NCBI RefSeq assembly: GCF_901709675.1 | Contig: NC_051088.1 | Span: 10,132,193-10,196,192, forward strand | Reading direction: 5' to 3' | DNA length: 64,000 nucleotides | From: Syngnathus acus | Lineage: Eukaryota; Chordata; Actinopteri; Syngnathiformes; Syngnathidae | Shown here: positions 1 through 37,300 of the stretch, piece after piece | How the letters are laid out: each line of letters opens with the position of its first letter | How positions within the stretch are numbered: the first letter of the stretch is position 1 | Position numbers and translations under genes: made by a program | Notes under the pieces: model-generated | Told to the model about the DNA's origin: nothing | The model's database searches: none | What the model saw: the letters and a program-made list of their open reading frames with translations, nothing else

Positions 1-4
1 ACAG

Positions 5-24214
<24,210 letters not shown>

Positions 24215-25600
24215 CAGAGGCCCACATCCGGTTTACTTTTATTTATTGATTTATTCCAGTTGACACGTTGCTGCTTTTCCACAGAGACAGAATCGTTATG
24301 CTCCTACAATAGATGACATACGAATGAAGTGCCTGGTTTTCTCTTTTTACGTGAACAGAAGACCTCTGAAGAAAACAAATATTGAAAGTAGAACACTAAT
24401 TTGATGTTGTGTTTGATTTATTTATGTTTGTTTGAATGGTGACAATTGTTCAAGACCAGAGAAATCTTCTTGCTCCGCAAAGCCATTCCGAATCCTATGA
24501 ATTCACTTTGGGAACAACATGGGTGTTGATCATTGTGGTGATGAAATCGCGCATGCTTGTTGGATTTAACATCAGAGACTTATGTTGTTTAGCTGTGCCT
24601 CAGCTTCAAATTGGATTCAAATGGTTTCTTGCACAAAAGCTACTTGCTCTCATCTGTAATACAGTGGAATCTCTAAGATGAATTTTTTTTCTGCATCAAA
24701 AATAATGGTCAGTGTAAAAATATTGCAGATGTATCATTTTCATCCTCGAAAGTTTTGTAAGCAAAGATACATTTTTCATGAGATTTTTTTTAAAGGTTCC
24801 ACTGTATTTCCTATGCTTTTTATTTCAGGGTTCAGGAGTCAAAGCAAAATTATTAGAGGTAATTATTACATTTTGAATGAGTCCATGTTATTGACTAGGC
24901 TTGAAAAAAAAATCACATATCACATATACATTACAGTGCAGTCCTGGAATTCAATAAAATAAAAATAGTGTGCTTTGCTGTTTTTGTGAGAGAGTCATTC
25001 AATGATTAACAATAATTATTTCTAAATATAGATTTGCAGTAAAATATCGATGATCATAATACAATTGTTGACTCACATCTGTGGGACAATAAGATACATG
25101 AATATCTGCTGCAAATGTTTTGATTGAATTAATTGAATATTGGTCTAGTATGTCTAAACGGCATGAAATTTAAAATGTGTTTAATGTTTTTAGGATTACA
25201 AAATTGACTTGTGATTTTTTCCATCAAGCAACATCTAAACATCACGTCATTTTGGCCCAATTTTGTTATTTATTTTAAGACGCAGATAAAAACAGAGCGG
25301 CAGACCGATTGCACAGATTGTACCGGAAATTAGAAATTCCCACTCGCCTTTCAAAGCGATATTGGACTTTTAATACATCATAAAATGAGATGCAACAACA
25401 GCAGCTAGTAAGGAAACATAACAAACAAAACAAATGACCAGTTGTCATTAGTATATATATTATTTTATTTGCGGGGGCATTTGAGTGTATGCAATTTTTT
25501 TATGTATGTTTTGTAATGTTCCACTGCTTTCTAGATGTTCAATATTGTAAACTTTCTGCTTTCTACCTGTTGTACAAATAAAAACATCAGTTTGGTATCA
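24215..25600 (+). other. cacna1d: Probable cacna1d 3' untranslated region
   Basis: AT-rich sequence with no supported gene follows the cacna1d stop. AATAAA motifs near 24953 and 25576 are possible polyadenylation signals. A 143-bp TA-flanked MITE lies at 24662-24804. The true transcript end cannot be read from sequence alone. Confidence 0.45.
24662..24804. mobile_element. Short TA-flanked MITE
   Basis: CAGTGGAA at the left and TTCCACTG at the right are inverted repeats flanked by TA on both sides. The 143-bp element sits in the probable cacna1d 3' UTR. Its ends match the 10314-10892 element. Confidence 0.6.
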
Positions 25601-28600
25601 TCGTTTTAGCACACATTTGTATTCGATTTTCAACAGATGGCTAACAAAATCACCGTTTTGTACACTGCACTTGCATTTTCATAAAATAAAAGTCAGGATT
25701 GGCTTGTTGTGTTCTAATGTAGTGTTAGAATCATCTGTACCAGTAAATAAAACAAAGACATGGAGTGGGGGAAGTTACAAGGCCTTTAATTGGAGTGAAC
25801 AAATTTAAGACAATTTCAACATTTAAAATTTCATTTCATGTAAACAATTATTGTTGCAGATTTTCAGCTGGGCAAAGGTTCTTCATAGTGTCGTGCACAT
25901 TAGCTTTTACAAACACTTCTGACTCATTACATGTTATACATTCAATGCACTTAACAATAGCAAATAATTGTTTCATCCTCCAATGCTCCCGCTAAAGTTA
26001 TTACTTGTAAAAATTCAAAACACAACACTTAAAAGTTTGTAAGACTTTCAGAGTGGCTATTCCGCATTTGGGGCAGAGAAGAACAGTGCACTACCTGTTT
26101 TTGTTTTTTTAGTTTCCTTATACAGAGCAGTAGCTCAATTTGTGCAAAATTAATGTGTAAATAAAATTATCATTTTGTTTTGTCATTAGACTTGGCTCTT
26201 TAATTGGCTTTTACATGCAACACCGATCCTACCAAAAACGATGTGGCCACGCATACCAAAAAGAAAATAATCTGATCATCGACACTGGATTGTATCATGT
26301 GGCATGTGACATTTCATGATGTGAAGTCTATAGACGTAGTTGGCTCATCCAAAAATTACTTTCCGTAGCAGTTCACTCAGTTCAGGTCCCACTCATTGAC
26401 TCATGTGCCCTGTGATTGAGTGGCGACCAATCCTGGGTTTATTCTGCCTCAAATCAGATGTGAAAGGCTCCACCTCCCCAATGCCCATTGACAGGGTGTA
26501 GAGAAAGAGGTGGATGGAAATAAATTACATTTTTACTGTGGAATTACTGGTTGTAGCTAAGACTAGACTAGTCCGTCCTTTAAACAACCGTAAAAAAAGG
26601 GAGCAATTTGATGACTCAACAGCAACAGACACTGCATACCAAATAGACATATTGGTTTCAACAAAACAAAACAAAAAAGTATTGCCATGCTCATAAACAA
26701 AGTGGTTCTTATTATGTGTACGGGAAACAATTGGGGTTATATAATCAAACTGGAAGATTCCAATGTCACATTTGAAACAGATGTGAGTGGAAACAACAAC
26801 GGCATAAAACCTCAGAGAAGCTGGACAGCCACCCCATACAAAAAATATTTTTTGCGGGGGGGTTAATCTGTTTTGTTTGGCACCATTTCCGAAGCATTTG
26901 GAGAAAAAGTGTAATATCTATTTTATAGCACCAACCAACACAAACGAAGCACAGACCAAACTAACTATTTCCCCTGATTTTTCTGTGGGGTAGGGGTGCC
27001 TGGTCTGTGTGAATTCTCACACTCACAATCACGTACTCAGGAAGGAAGGCGACTGTTCACTAGTGATCATCTCTTCAGATAAAACAAAGCTCCTTAATGC
27101 GACCTCAATTCACAAAACATACTCTTAAAAAACATTGAGTGAACTCAAAAGGTCATGGCAACGATCTTTGATAAAACTTTAAGTTGGGCAATTCAATAAA
27201 ATATTTTAAGTTTTGCAGTTGTAAAAATTGAATTTCCTCACATTAACTGTAAATAAAAGATATAAATAAAAACAACTGTAATTTGTTCTGAAGAAAATAA
27301 CTTGCTTGCGTTGTTGTGTTAATATTTTCCAATTCTCCAGTATTGTTTTAACCCCCAAAAATACAAGTTGTGTTTTTTACAGTGTAGATCGCCAATTGTC
27401 AATCAAATAACTAATAAAAGGTTCGGGGAAAACAATTTAGGGGAAACATGCCTGAGGCTGGAGACATAAATCAGCCAATCACAGCTGAATTTTGGTCAAT
27501 TTTAGGCCACATATAAACAAAAAAGCATTCATACTCACATTCACACCCCTAAACAATTAAGAAACATGAATGAACCTGACATGAATATTTGGATTATACC
27601 GCACACCCCCACACGAGCAAGAGGAGTATAAGCAAGCTCGCATACATTTTTATCACAAGCTTTGCGATTGCATCCACAGGCACATATGAAATTGGAAATA
27701 TAGTTAAGTATTGTTGTAAAACTGAATAGATGTGTACTAGTTATACTGTATTTTTACGATTTGGCGGTGCTCGATGGGCAGCTGTGTCAAAAGCCAAGAA
27801 ATGAATGAACATGGAGTTTGGCCGCATGTGTGAGCTAGTCAGATAACAGTGACATCAAGCAGTTTAAGGTCGAGTGTTTTGTTCCCAGTCATTAAATTAC
27901 CTCGCCATTATCTGTTTGTAACCTACAGTACATGTTTCGTTACTTGGGGAGGTCATCTCTCCAATAAAAACGGATTCAATACATATTTCGATGTCTCGAT
28001 GCAGTATGATTCAAAGATGGATGATTTTAAAGTAGAAAGATTTGATTCAAATTGGTTTAGTAGGATTTTGATTCTATTCAAGATGGTATGACTTAGTCCA
28101 AAAGGTTATGATGTAATGAGTTTCTTCTTGACAGTTAAAAAAATAAATGAGTACACTGCACTTTCACTTGGAAAATTATTGAGATGAATCATCTTTTATA
28201 GGGTTATATAGCTTTGAAGAAAAGGCCACACAGACTGAACTGTACCACAGCAAACCAAATCATAATTCCACTGCATTGAACGGAATCGAATCAGTCCACG
28301 TTAAAATAAAGCATCCTTAAATCATATTGCACCCTAAGTAATCACACATATTGAATCATCGAGATGCACACCCCTGATATATATTGTAAATACTGCTTTT
28401 GTCTCCTGCACTGTTTACATACTTTATCACTGCTGCACTTTGTACTTTATAATTATCTTATTTCATATTTTTATATAGAATGTCACTTTTTTTAACCAGC
28501 CGAAATACCACTACATTGTTGAAAGCCGTATGCAACGAAATTTCGTTTTGTACACACCTAGTGTTGACAAAATGACAATAAAGTTCTGTCTAAGTCTAAG

Positions 28601-28753
28601 TCTAAGTCTATTGTATTCCATTTGGTTCGATTCCATGCGCACGTATTTTCTAAATCCAGACTGATTTTCAAATTGGTTTACATTACACCTCTTTTAGTTA
28701 CCATTTTAGTTACTATAGTGGCAGTATAAGTAAACAAGAGGCTTGTTCCAGTT
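25600..28753. other. Intergenic region between cacna1d and chdh
   Basis: AT-rich, with no supported gene. A decayed 3' part of the fish SINE is visible at about 26395-26520 (TGTGCCCTGTGATTGAGTGG, GACAGGGTGTAGAGAAAG). A LINE-like 3' tail lies at 28385-28612. Confidence 0.6.
28385..28612 (+). mobile_element. LINE-type 3' end with short repeat tail
   Basis: GAAATTTCGTTTTGTACAC, then AATGACAATAAAGTTCTGTC, then repeated CTAAGT is the usual ending of fish LINE/SINE copies (ACAATAAAG followed by a short tandem tail). Only the terminal part is recognisable. Confidence 0.55.
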
Positions 28754-31700
28754 TTATCTTTGAGTATCTAGCGTGGGCGGCTGGTACACCGGTACTTGTG
28801 GGTCAACAAGTGGCGGGCGACCTCTGATGAGATCGGCGGCCTTCTCTGCTATCATGATGGTTGGCGCGTTTAGGTTGCCACTAACAATGCTCGGCATGAT
28901 GGACGCGTCGACCACACGGAGGCCCTCAACACCAAGCACACGCGTCTGGGAGTCCACCACCGCCATCGGGTCGGAGGGCGCGCCCATTTTGCACGTGCAC
29001 GACGGGTGATACGCACTGTCAGCCTTGTGCCGCACAAAGGCATCGATGTTGGCGTCTGACTGGATCTGGGGACCGGGCTGAACTTCCGGCCCCCGGAACG
29101 GGTCAAAGGCTTTTTGGGCAAAGATCTCTCGGGAGAGTTTGACGCATTCTCTGAACTCCAAAACATCGACGTCTGAGAGAAGACAATGGTGGCGATGAGG
29201 GTCAAATATAGAATCAGTGTCGGTTTCTTATGGTACCTAAGTGATGAGAAACGTACCGGTGGAAAGATAGTTGGGCTGCAGAATTGGGTGGTCCTGAGGG
29301 TTAGCACTCTTCAACTTCATCCAGCCAACACTCGTGCTTCTCATTGGTCCCACGTGAACCTATGACATTACTATATGTCATCAATAAAGTACAGGATCCC
29401 AAAATGTTTCGGTCTGGGGAGCCCCTACGGGAAATACGTGTCATTATATTAATGAAAATTAAACATAATATGTGTGAGGTTGCAATTGCAATAATATGTC
29501 CAAATACTGTGCATATTTTTTGTTTCGCTAATCTGTATGTTGGATTCATTCAGGTGTGGGGCACAGACAGTTGTGTCCTCAAAGTGGTGGAAGGAATTTA
29601 TCATTTTATGATGGATGCACAGTCAGCTTCTCTGGAAGTTTCTGGGAAACTATTGCTGTTTCTGTTTTTCAGAGAGCAGCCGTTGTTTTACTTCTGAATG
29701 ACACGTGAGTTTGAGTGCTCTCTTTCAGTACGGGTGAATGTTATCTGGCCCATCATCCACCCACGCTTCAATCTACAAGAACATAAACGTACTTTCCATC
29801 CCTCCCCCTCAAAGCCAAAATAGACAGTATCCACAGCACACCAACCTGATAAGCTTCTATCTTTGAAGCAACCCGCCCATGGTCAATGACTTGAGAAGGC
29901 AAGAAGTGAAATTGAATGTCAGGATGTGGGACTTGTGGCCGACTGCGAATGAAACCTCCGCTCTCCAGGTGTGCCGTTGCTCCGTAGCCTTGGTGACAAA
30001 TGACAATAAGAGAGGGAAAACAATGTGCTCACTGTCACTGCCAGATTTGGAACTCTCCTTTATGAGTACTTATGATCGGGACCGATATAGTACGATAAAA
30101 GTAACGTAATAAATGTAAGAAGTTAAACACTTTCAAATTCTATCAAAGGAAAATATTGCCCCAAACAGTGCAATAAAGATAAAAAAAACTTTGGACGGTA
30201 AGTGTAAAATTAGTTTTTATGCAACATTGCTCGAGTTGCTTGAAAACAATCAAATGCGGTTTCAGTTTTGAATCATTTACTATATGATGAATTATAAAAT
30301 TATATTTTGCATCACTGTTGAAATTTGTACTGTACACTCATTTGTTGAATGGGTACAATATCAAGAAAGAAAATGACCCATTCAACAAAGTACTTGCAAT
30401 CTTTGACCCGTGTATGACTAATCTAATTGTATAATTCTGCACGTGAGAGTGTTACCAGTGAAAATAGAGAGCCATTCCAGGCCAATTTTGACCATGTGGA
30501 AAGGTTTCTGGGCTTTGTACAGCGTGATGGGCTGAGTGCATTTCTGCTGGACGTATAACTCCAAATGATCCTGCAGGTTGCTGCCCACACCTGAGAAAAC
30601 ATTCTCAACATCAAGATCTCCTCTTGACCAAGCTTATCTAGTCTTGTGAAATGTACCTGGTAAGTGTTGTACCACAGGGATGCCATGTTGCTTGAGGTCA
30701 TCGGCATTTCCCAAACCGGACAACATGAGAAGGTGCGGTGTGTTGATGGCGCCGCCGCTCAGGATCACCTCTTTATCTGCGAAGACCTGACAACAACTGA
30801 TTTGTGAGTTTGTAAATTGATAAAAGTTTTTTGCATCTACAGTGAATTTGAAAGTACTCACAGGGGTGTGTTTTCAGACCTTATTAAATATTGATTCAAT
30901 TAATTTCACATGTATCAATTCAACTTTCTATCTGTGTAACCTGTTTAGTCTCCCCTTTCTGTAGATATTCCACGCCCACAGCTCGGTGGCCATCAAACAG
31001 GATCTTGGTGGTCAAGCAGCGCACCTCTGTCTTTAGATTGGGTCGATCCAGGACCGGTCTCAGGTAGGCACTGGCTGTGCTCCACCTCTTCCCTGAAAAA
31101 TATTAAAAATGTAAAACAGAAGTATGATTTGATATTAAGGCATGGAAAAAGTTACATCTATTTGGTGTTGGGCACATCTAAATGACTGTTCTAAACACAT
31201 CGGTGTGGTCGTCGCAGATGATGAATCCAATGCAATGCTAATAGACCTTCAAGTTGTGGTAGTTCTGTGGCTCCTTTACCTTTAAAAATTGTCATGTCCA
31301 TCCAACCCAAGCCTTCTTGTTGGTATCCATTCATGTCTTCAGTGAAGGGGTAGCCTGCCTGCTGCCCTGCCTCAATAAAAGCCTTGTGAAGAGGATGGTT
31401 AGTCTTCCCTCTGGACACGTGTAGTGGGCCACTATCTCCGCGATACCTGCAAAGTGGGAATACAGTGGAGTGTTTACAAATCTGAGTCGAATCCATCTTT
31501 GACTGCAATTACATTTTACCAAGAAAGACGAAGACACCCAACGCTTGCATAATTGTTACTGATCAGTACTACTGAAATAGTGCTATATGACTGCATCATT
31601 TGTACATTTATTGATGAGCAAATGTTTTTGTCGCAGACCTGTCGCCGCCTAGTTCATGACACTGCGCCTTCTTGAAGTAAGGCAGGCAGTGGTCGTAATC

Positions 31701-32570
31701 CCAGCCCTCGGCTCCTTCTCTCTGCCACCGGTTGTAGTCTTCAGCGTGCCCACGGATGTACACCATAGCGTTGAGCGAAGACGAGCCGCCCCAGACTCGC
31801 CCCCTTGGCCAGTACATGACCCTGTTGTCCATGTGGGCCTGAGGCAAAGTGTGGTAATACCAGTTGTACCTGTGGGAGGAAGAAAGGTGCCAGTGTCACC
31901 AGTGTTTAGATGGTGGGAAATATTCATACGTTTTTGCCACCCTCGTTGTGTGCTAAAGTGCGAAATACATTGATACCCATGTTCAATGATTTGGTTTGCA
32001 GGTGACAGTGAGTCATATCATGCTGAGATAACACATTATTTAGGTCCTCTGAGGTTATCACCAGCCAGACTCTACTGGAAACACAAGCTGGCTCGAGATT
32101 CATGACCACACTGTTGTTAGCCGTACAATTTGGATTAAATGTGATTACTGACTCTCATACTTGTCATCACAAAGGTTATAGGTCAGCGCAGCCGGCATGT
32201 GGATCTTCCATGACAACCGTACGCTGCCGAACAGCAAGTCTTTTGGCCCGGCTTCCAGCAGCAAGGCTGACTCCTGGGCATCCTCCGTGAGGCGGTTGGC
32301 GAGAACGCAGCCTGCCGACCCCGCCCCGATGATGATATAACTGTATGATTTCTGATGGGCTGCAGACACTGAAGACGATGACGCTAGAGTTCGGTGAGGG
32401 TTTGTGGTACTGACACATCCGTAACGGTGCGAGACGGCGCCAGGGAGACGAATCCTCGGGACAAACTGACGATCAGGAACATGGGTAAAAAAGCTCCTGC
32501 TGTATGCTGAACATCTCCCACTCATAATTCGTCTCGCTCCAGCTAGGCCAAGAACGACCACCGACAACAT
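28754..32570 (-). CDS. chdh: Choline dehydrogenase, mitochondrial
   Basis: FAD-dependent GMC oxidoreductase of the inner mitochondrial membrane that oxidises choline to betaine aldehyde. Nine exons: 32161-32570, 31639-31869, 31280-31446, 30941-31092, 30657-30786, 30456-30590, 29846-29988, 29257-29359 and 28754-29172. They total 1,890 nt, or 629 residues (human 594). The FAD-binding GAGSAG lies at residues 82-87. The GMC signatures are [17 protein letters not shown] and [16 protein letters not shown]. The active-site His is in [10 protein letters not shown] and the C-terminal motif is [17 protein letters not shown]. The N-terminus is rich in Arg and Ser with few acids, which fits a mitochondrial import signal. 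A start at M16 is also possible. All introns are GT-AG. It is divergent from il17rb. Confidence 0.96.
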
Positions 32571-34315
32571 CCTGCTTCTGGGTGTGATCTTTTCATACAG
32601 TGGTCAGCTGTTGGCGGAAACCAGAGCAAACATTAGAGCAGCGATTTTTGAGAGTGGTGCACCGCTATTTGTACTCCGGCTCCCTCTAGTGGTATGAAAT
32701 AGAATCACTCAATGAAAGGTTAAAACTTAACGTAACCTTTGAAGAGACCCAAATGTTTTTTGGAGATACATTTGGTTAGTTAGTTATCATTTAGTTATAT
32801 TTAGTTGTAAAAACTTTTAATTAAATATTTTAGGGTTTTTTATTGTCTTATATTTAAATGCAGTTTCACATTGGCTGCAGTGATATTAAATGGTAATAGA
32901 ACCACATTTTTGATTTAACACTGGGAATACCTTGCTATACTCATTGTCATGGTGGAATTTTAGAGTTAAGTATTTTTGATGGTGTACTTGTTTTAAAGTT
33001 TGACAATCATTACATTAAAGTACACATTTAGTCAGACCTCAAATGAAATTGCAAGGTTTAGAGAAAAGGTTTAGAGAAAATAACCATATGAGCAAAATTT
33101 GGCATGGCTAGTTCTTGTGATACAATATCAATGCCTCAGTGTCAAATTTCTTTTATTATAATCCAGGATGTCTCATGGTTCCTGGTAGTAGCACTTCTCA
33201 AGAAACTATATAAGAGACCCGACAAGCAATACATATTATAAAGTCAATCTCGTGCAAAAATAAAACGACTGCCCGGAAGCCAGAGTATCTGGCCAAAACT
33301 ACTCAAGCATGAAAATAAAGAACACGCATGTGATTCAAAAGTAAAATTGCTCAACTGTCAGTCAGATGTGCTCACCACTAGTTCATGCCATGCTGCCCAA
33401 TTTGACACTTAGATGCAGTAATTTGTGTTAAACTAAGCCGTTATTGCATTTTATGTGACCCTTTTAAGATGCTGACCGAGATGGTCACTTATTAATTTCA
33501 CAGGTAACAAATGTTTAACTTGGTCTGCTCTTGTTTGGATCTGAACAGGATTTAATAATGTCCTTTGCTGTACTAGTGTTCAAGCAAGAGCTACAACAGC
33601 CCCTCTTAATGTATAAGTGGTGGGTAAAAGATATTCTCAAGTGCAGACGGTGGCACATGTGGGCCATGTATCATATAACCAGTTTACAATTTCAAATTCA
33701 ATTCGGCCATCAGCCTGAAATGTCAAGTTACTCTATTTGTGAACTGACATGTTGGAAACAAAAAAACAAACAAAAAGGGAAAGGGGAAAATAAATTTCAG
33801 TATTGCAGTACTGGAGTTTTTAAAACAAAAGTCTACACATCGAATCCAATTTCGCAACATTTGGCTTATCAGTGTCTGGGTCCACTAGTGTGTTTCTTCT
33901 TGGCTGACCCACTTAGCACTACAGAAATATACGTTAAAATAAATAAAACACATCATGCATTCTAAATCATGTAAATGAGGCATTACACATTGATTCTCCA
34001 AAGTTGTTGATTTTAGTTTGACAGAAATCAAAGGTGATCCAGTGGACCACCAGGAACGCCTCAGTTGCACATGTTTATGGACGTCATATAAAATCACGTC
34101 AGTGTCATGCATGCAAAACAGACGGCAATTAAATGCAAGAAGTTGCAGAAATAAATAGCCACCTTACCGTTTGAGTGGCGAGTGGAGCACAGCACAAGTC
34201 AGAGCGGCTCGAGTGGGCGGAGCCTGGACGGAACCAGCGGACTCCGCATGCATAAATACAAACACGGAGAGCAGAGTACATTTCACGTTCACATCTCAAT
34301 TCCACAGTTAAAGTC
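32571..34315. other. Divergent intergenic region between chdh and il17rb
   Basis: 1.7 kb separating two genes transcribed away from each other. The middle is AT-rich with no ORF of note. Promoter-like words for il17rb lie at its right end, listed separately. Confidence 0.6.
34205..34285 (+). promoter_or_regulatory. il17rb: Putative il17rb core promoter
   Basis: A GC box (GTGGGCGGAG at 34213) and a TATA-like CATAAATA (34251) lie 60-100 bp before the start ATG at 34316. This suggests initiation near 34280. It is based on motifs only. Confidence 0.4.
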
Positions 34316-37300
34316 ATGAGAAGGCTAAAACATTTGGTCTGCTTGCATCTTGTGGCTCTGGTGACGTCACACGATATTGTAAGTTGCCTTGCTTTATGAA
34401 TAGCTCCATGACATGTCAAAATAATGAGAAATGTTGTGCTATGTCCTTCCAGAACGTCAAGTGTCATGAAAATGATGGTACGTATGTTCTATGTTTCTTA
34501 TTTGAATACCGAGGACAGAGGTGGCAAAAGTACCCACACTCTGTACTTTAGTAGAAGTACAGCTATTTAAAAAAAACAAAAAACATTTGAATGATCACCA
34601 TTTTACTGTCAAACCCATTTTGATCATTTGGGATGATTTGTAAAATAAAAAACTTCCTTCCTTATGTATTACTCTCTTTTACATGTGAAATATATTAATA
34701 GCGTTGCTAAGATTTTTTTCCCTGCTTATGACACCTGTTTACATGGGCACTTGTTGCTAGACAGTTATTAAGTATCACATCTGTTTAAATGACAAAAGAG
34801 CATCTGAGTCATAGTGGGGTTACATGGCAAAGCAAGTACTGTTGTTTAAAATAGTAATAATAATAACTAAAAAAAAGTTCTGAGTTGTCTTAATTTTGTG
34901 ATTGATTTAATCACTGTTCTGTATGTGACGTAAAATGTAGAATGGCAATGTCTCCTTGTCTATATAGTGTGATAGATATTGTTGAATGCATAAAGAAGAA
35001 TGGTCTCTTTCTCCAGATTTCCCTCCCTCAAGTGAGAACAGTCCGTCTCTGCTGGCAGACTTGAAGGTTGAGCCGGTAAAAGTGTCAGGAATAGACATGA
35101 TAAACATAAGTTGGGCAATTAACATTGATGGTAAGGCTCGTTAAGTTCCTTTGTATTTAAAAATATTCCCAATGATGTTTGAAATCACTTGTTGCATGGT
35201 ATGAAGACTAGAGACCATGTTTTGTCAAAGTTAAATTTCAATCTACACAGAGGCGTAGCCAGGAATTTTTCCAGTAGGGGCGCACGCCCACAGGAAAAAA
35301 AATCGAACATCACCCACGCCGTTCGCTGATCGCTAAAACAACATCCGGGTCCGAGAGGCAAACGGTGAATGGATAACATCGCGCACATAGAATAGCGCAA
35401 GCACATTCGCGCAAGACCGAAAGAAAAAAACGGCATGAAAATGAAGAATCGAAAAAGCTCGATTTTTTTCAACCGGGGCGCAGGGAGTCCTAACCGGGGC
35501 GCCGCCCCGGCTCGCCCCGGCTTGGCTACGCCTCTGAATCTACAATAGCTTACAATTCATCCATGCTATGTGAAATTGAGTTGACTTTTACTCCAATCTC
35601 TTGAAATCAGATGTATCAGTCATTTCTTGTCTCTGTGTAGCTAGCGTAAAATACCTGATTGGCACGCGCATTAGCGGAACGGAAGTCCACCTGTGTGAAT
35701 ACTTTCCACCTTTTGCCGAGTCTAACCTCACTGGGATACATCAGGTATTATAACAGAGATGGATCCACTGATTGTATTTCTGTTTCCACAATGTCAATGT
35801 CTCTCCTACGCTGAATTTAAAAGTAATGAGAGGAGCCATCTTATCCCCATTGGCTGGGAATTAGATGGAGTGTGTTCACTCCCACAACAGCGCAAACGTC
35901 CCTTCACGAAATTACCAAAAGAAAGAAAACTCCACCCATGCGCACAGTTAGACGGCTGCGCTTGCCTTGCGCTGGGCATGAAAATAAGCACTTTGTATAA
36001 GAAATGTGGAAGTTCCAAAAATTATTTTTACAGTATGATTGTATTTTCTGTCTGTCCCATTTAGAAATGGTTTCATTACTTAGTGAGTGAAAGCTATGGC
36101 TCTTTGATCCTAGTGGCCAACCTTCCATTGCCACCGCTGGGAAGTGGCCTTTCTTATAAGTTTGCAAAAATCATCACTACTCAAGCTACACCGAGTAAGT
36201 ACACTTTAGTAGAAATTCCTCAATCCATGATGATACTGTTACATTTAGTAGACCAATCATGACTGCAAATGTTGAACTGATGACAAAAGAAAAAAAAGAA
36301 AAGAGGGTGGTCCTGGTGTGGAGGGAATTAAATCGTTATATTTTAAAATGTCCCTGAGTGTTATTGCACTCCATGTAATGCGATACTTGGCAAATTGTCA
36401 TTTACGAGAGATGGACGTCAATTGGTACAATTCAGTTTGATGTTCCAGATGATTTGTTGTTACTTGGAATTTGATTATGTTAGATAATTTTGGCTTTGGA
36501 AGCTTTTACATGCAGTTACATATTAATAACCATGACAAGCTAGCCGCACTGTAATAAAATGGAAACGCAATCCCACTGAATGAAAAAGAATTGAATCATT
36601 CTCCTGTACTGTTGTGTGCTGTTCTTGAAGCTCAGGCCAAAGTATCAAGATGGTGCAATAAACAGTTTGAGTTTCTAATTGTGGCAGGGCCTTTCATTGA
36701 TGCAACTGGGTCAAGATATTGGAATAAACATTTTGGCTTTGTCCTGTATTTTTTTTCCAGGTCTCGCACCAAATCCAACAAGTTTTCCTACAGGTAAGGA
36801 ATCGTAAAACCATATTTACATAATGATAATAGTAATCATGAACTAATGTAAAATCCATTTCTCTCCAGCGGATGTTACTGATATCGCCACAGGTATGACA
36901 TAAAAACAAGTAATAGCGGAAAATAAAACAGCATACACATCAATATGTATTGCAACTTCAGTTTATACGATAATTAATTTTGTAACTATTTTTGCACATA
37001 ATGACTACATCAAAATGATTTTACATTTGTTCATTAATGCAGATCCTAAAAACAACTTCACTAGCATTTTGGTGAATGTTTATCTGGGATTGGCTGTTTT
37101 GATGATCCTAACTTCTGGATACATTATCTGTAAGTTTAAAATCTCAAGACATAAATAGGAATGTTGTAATCTAGACCACTACTAGACACCAACACACTGA
37201 ATACTTCACAACCTATTTACGTATTTCTTACAGATAAAAGGTGTGGGACTGACTTGGCCATATCAGTGGGGTTTAAAAGTTTACCAACTTCAGTGGAAGT

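Noticed and set aside
33531-33965. A 144-codon plus-strand ORF in the chdh-il17rb spacer
   Set aside because: No recognisable domain, low-complexity stretches and no splice support. It looks like a chance ORF.
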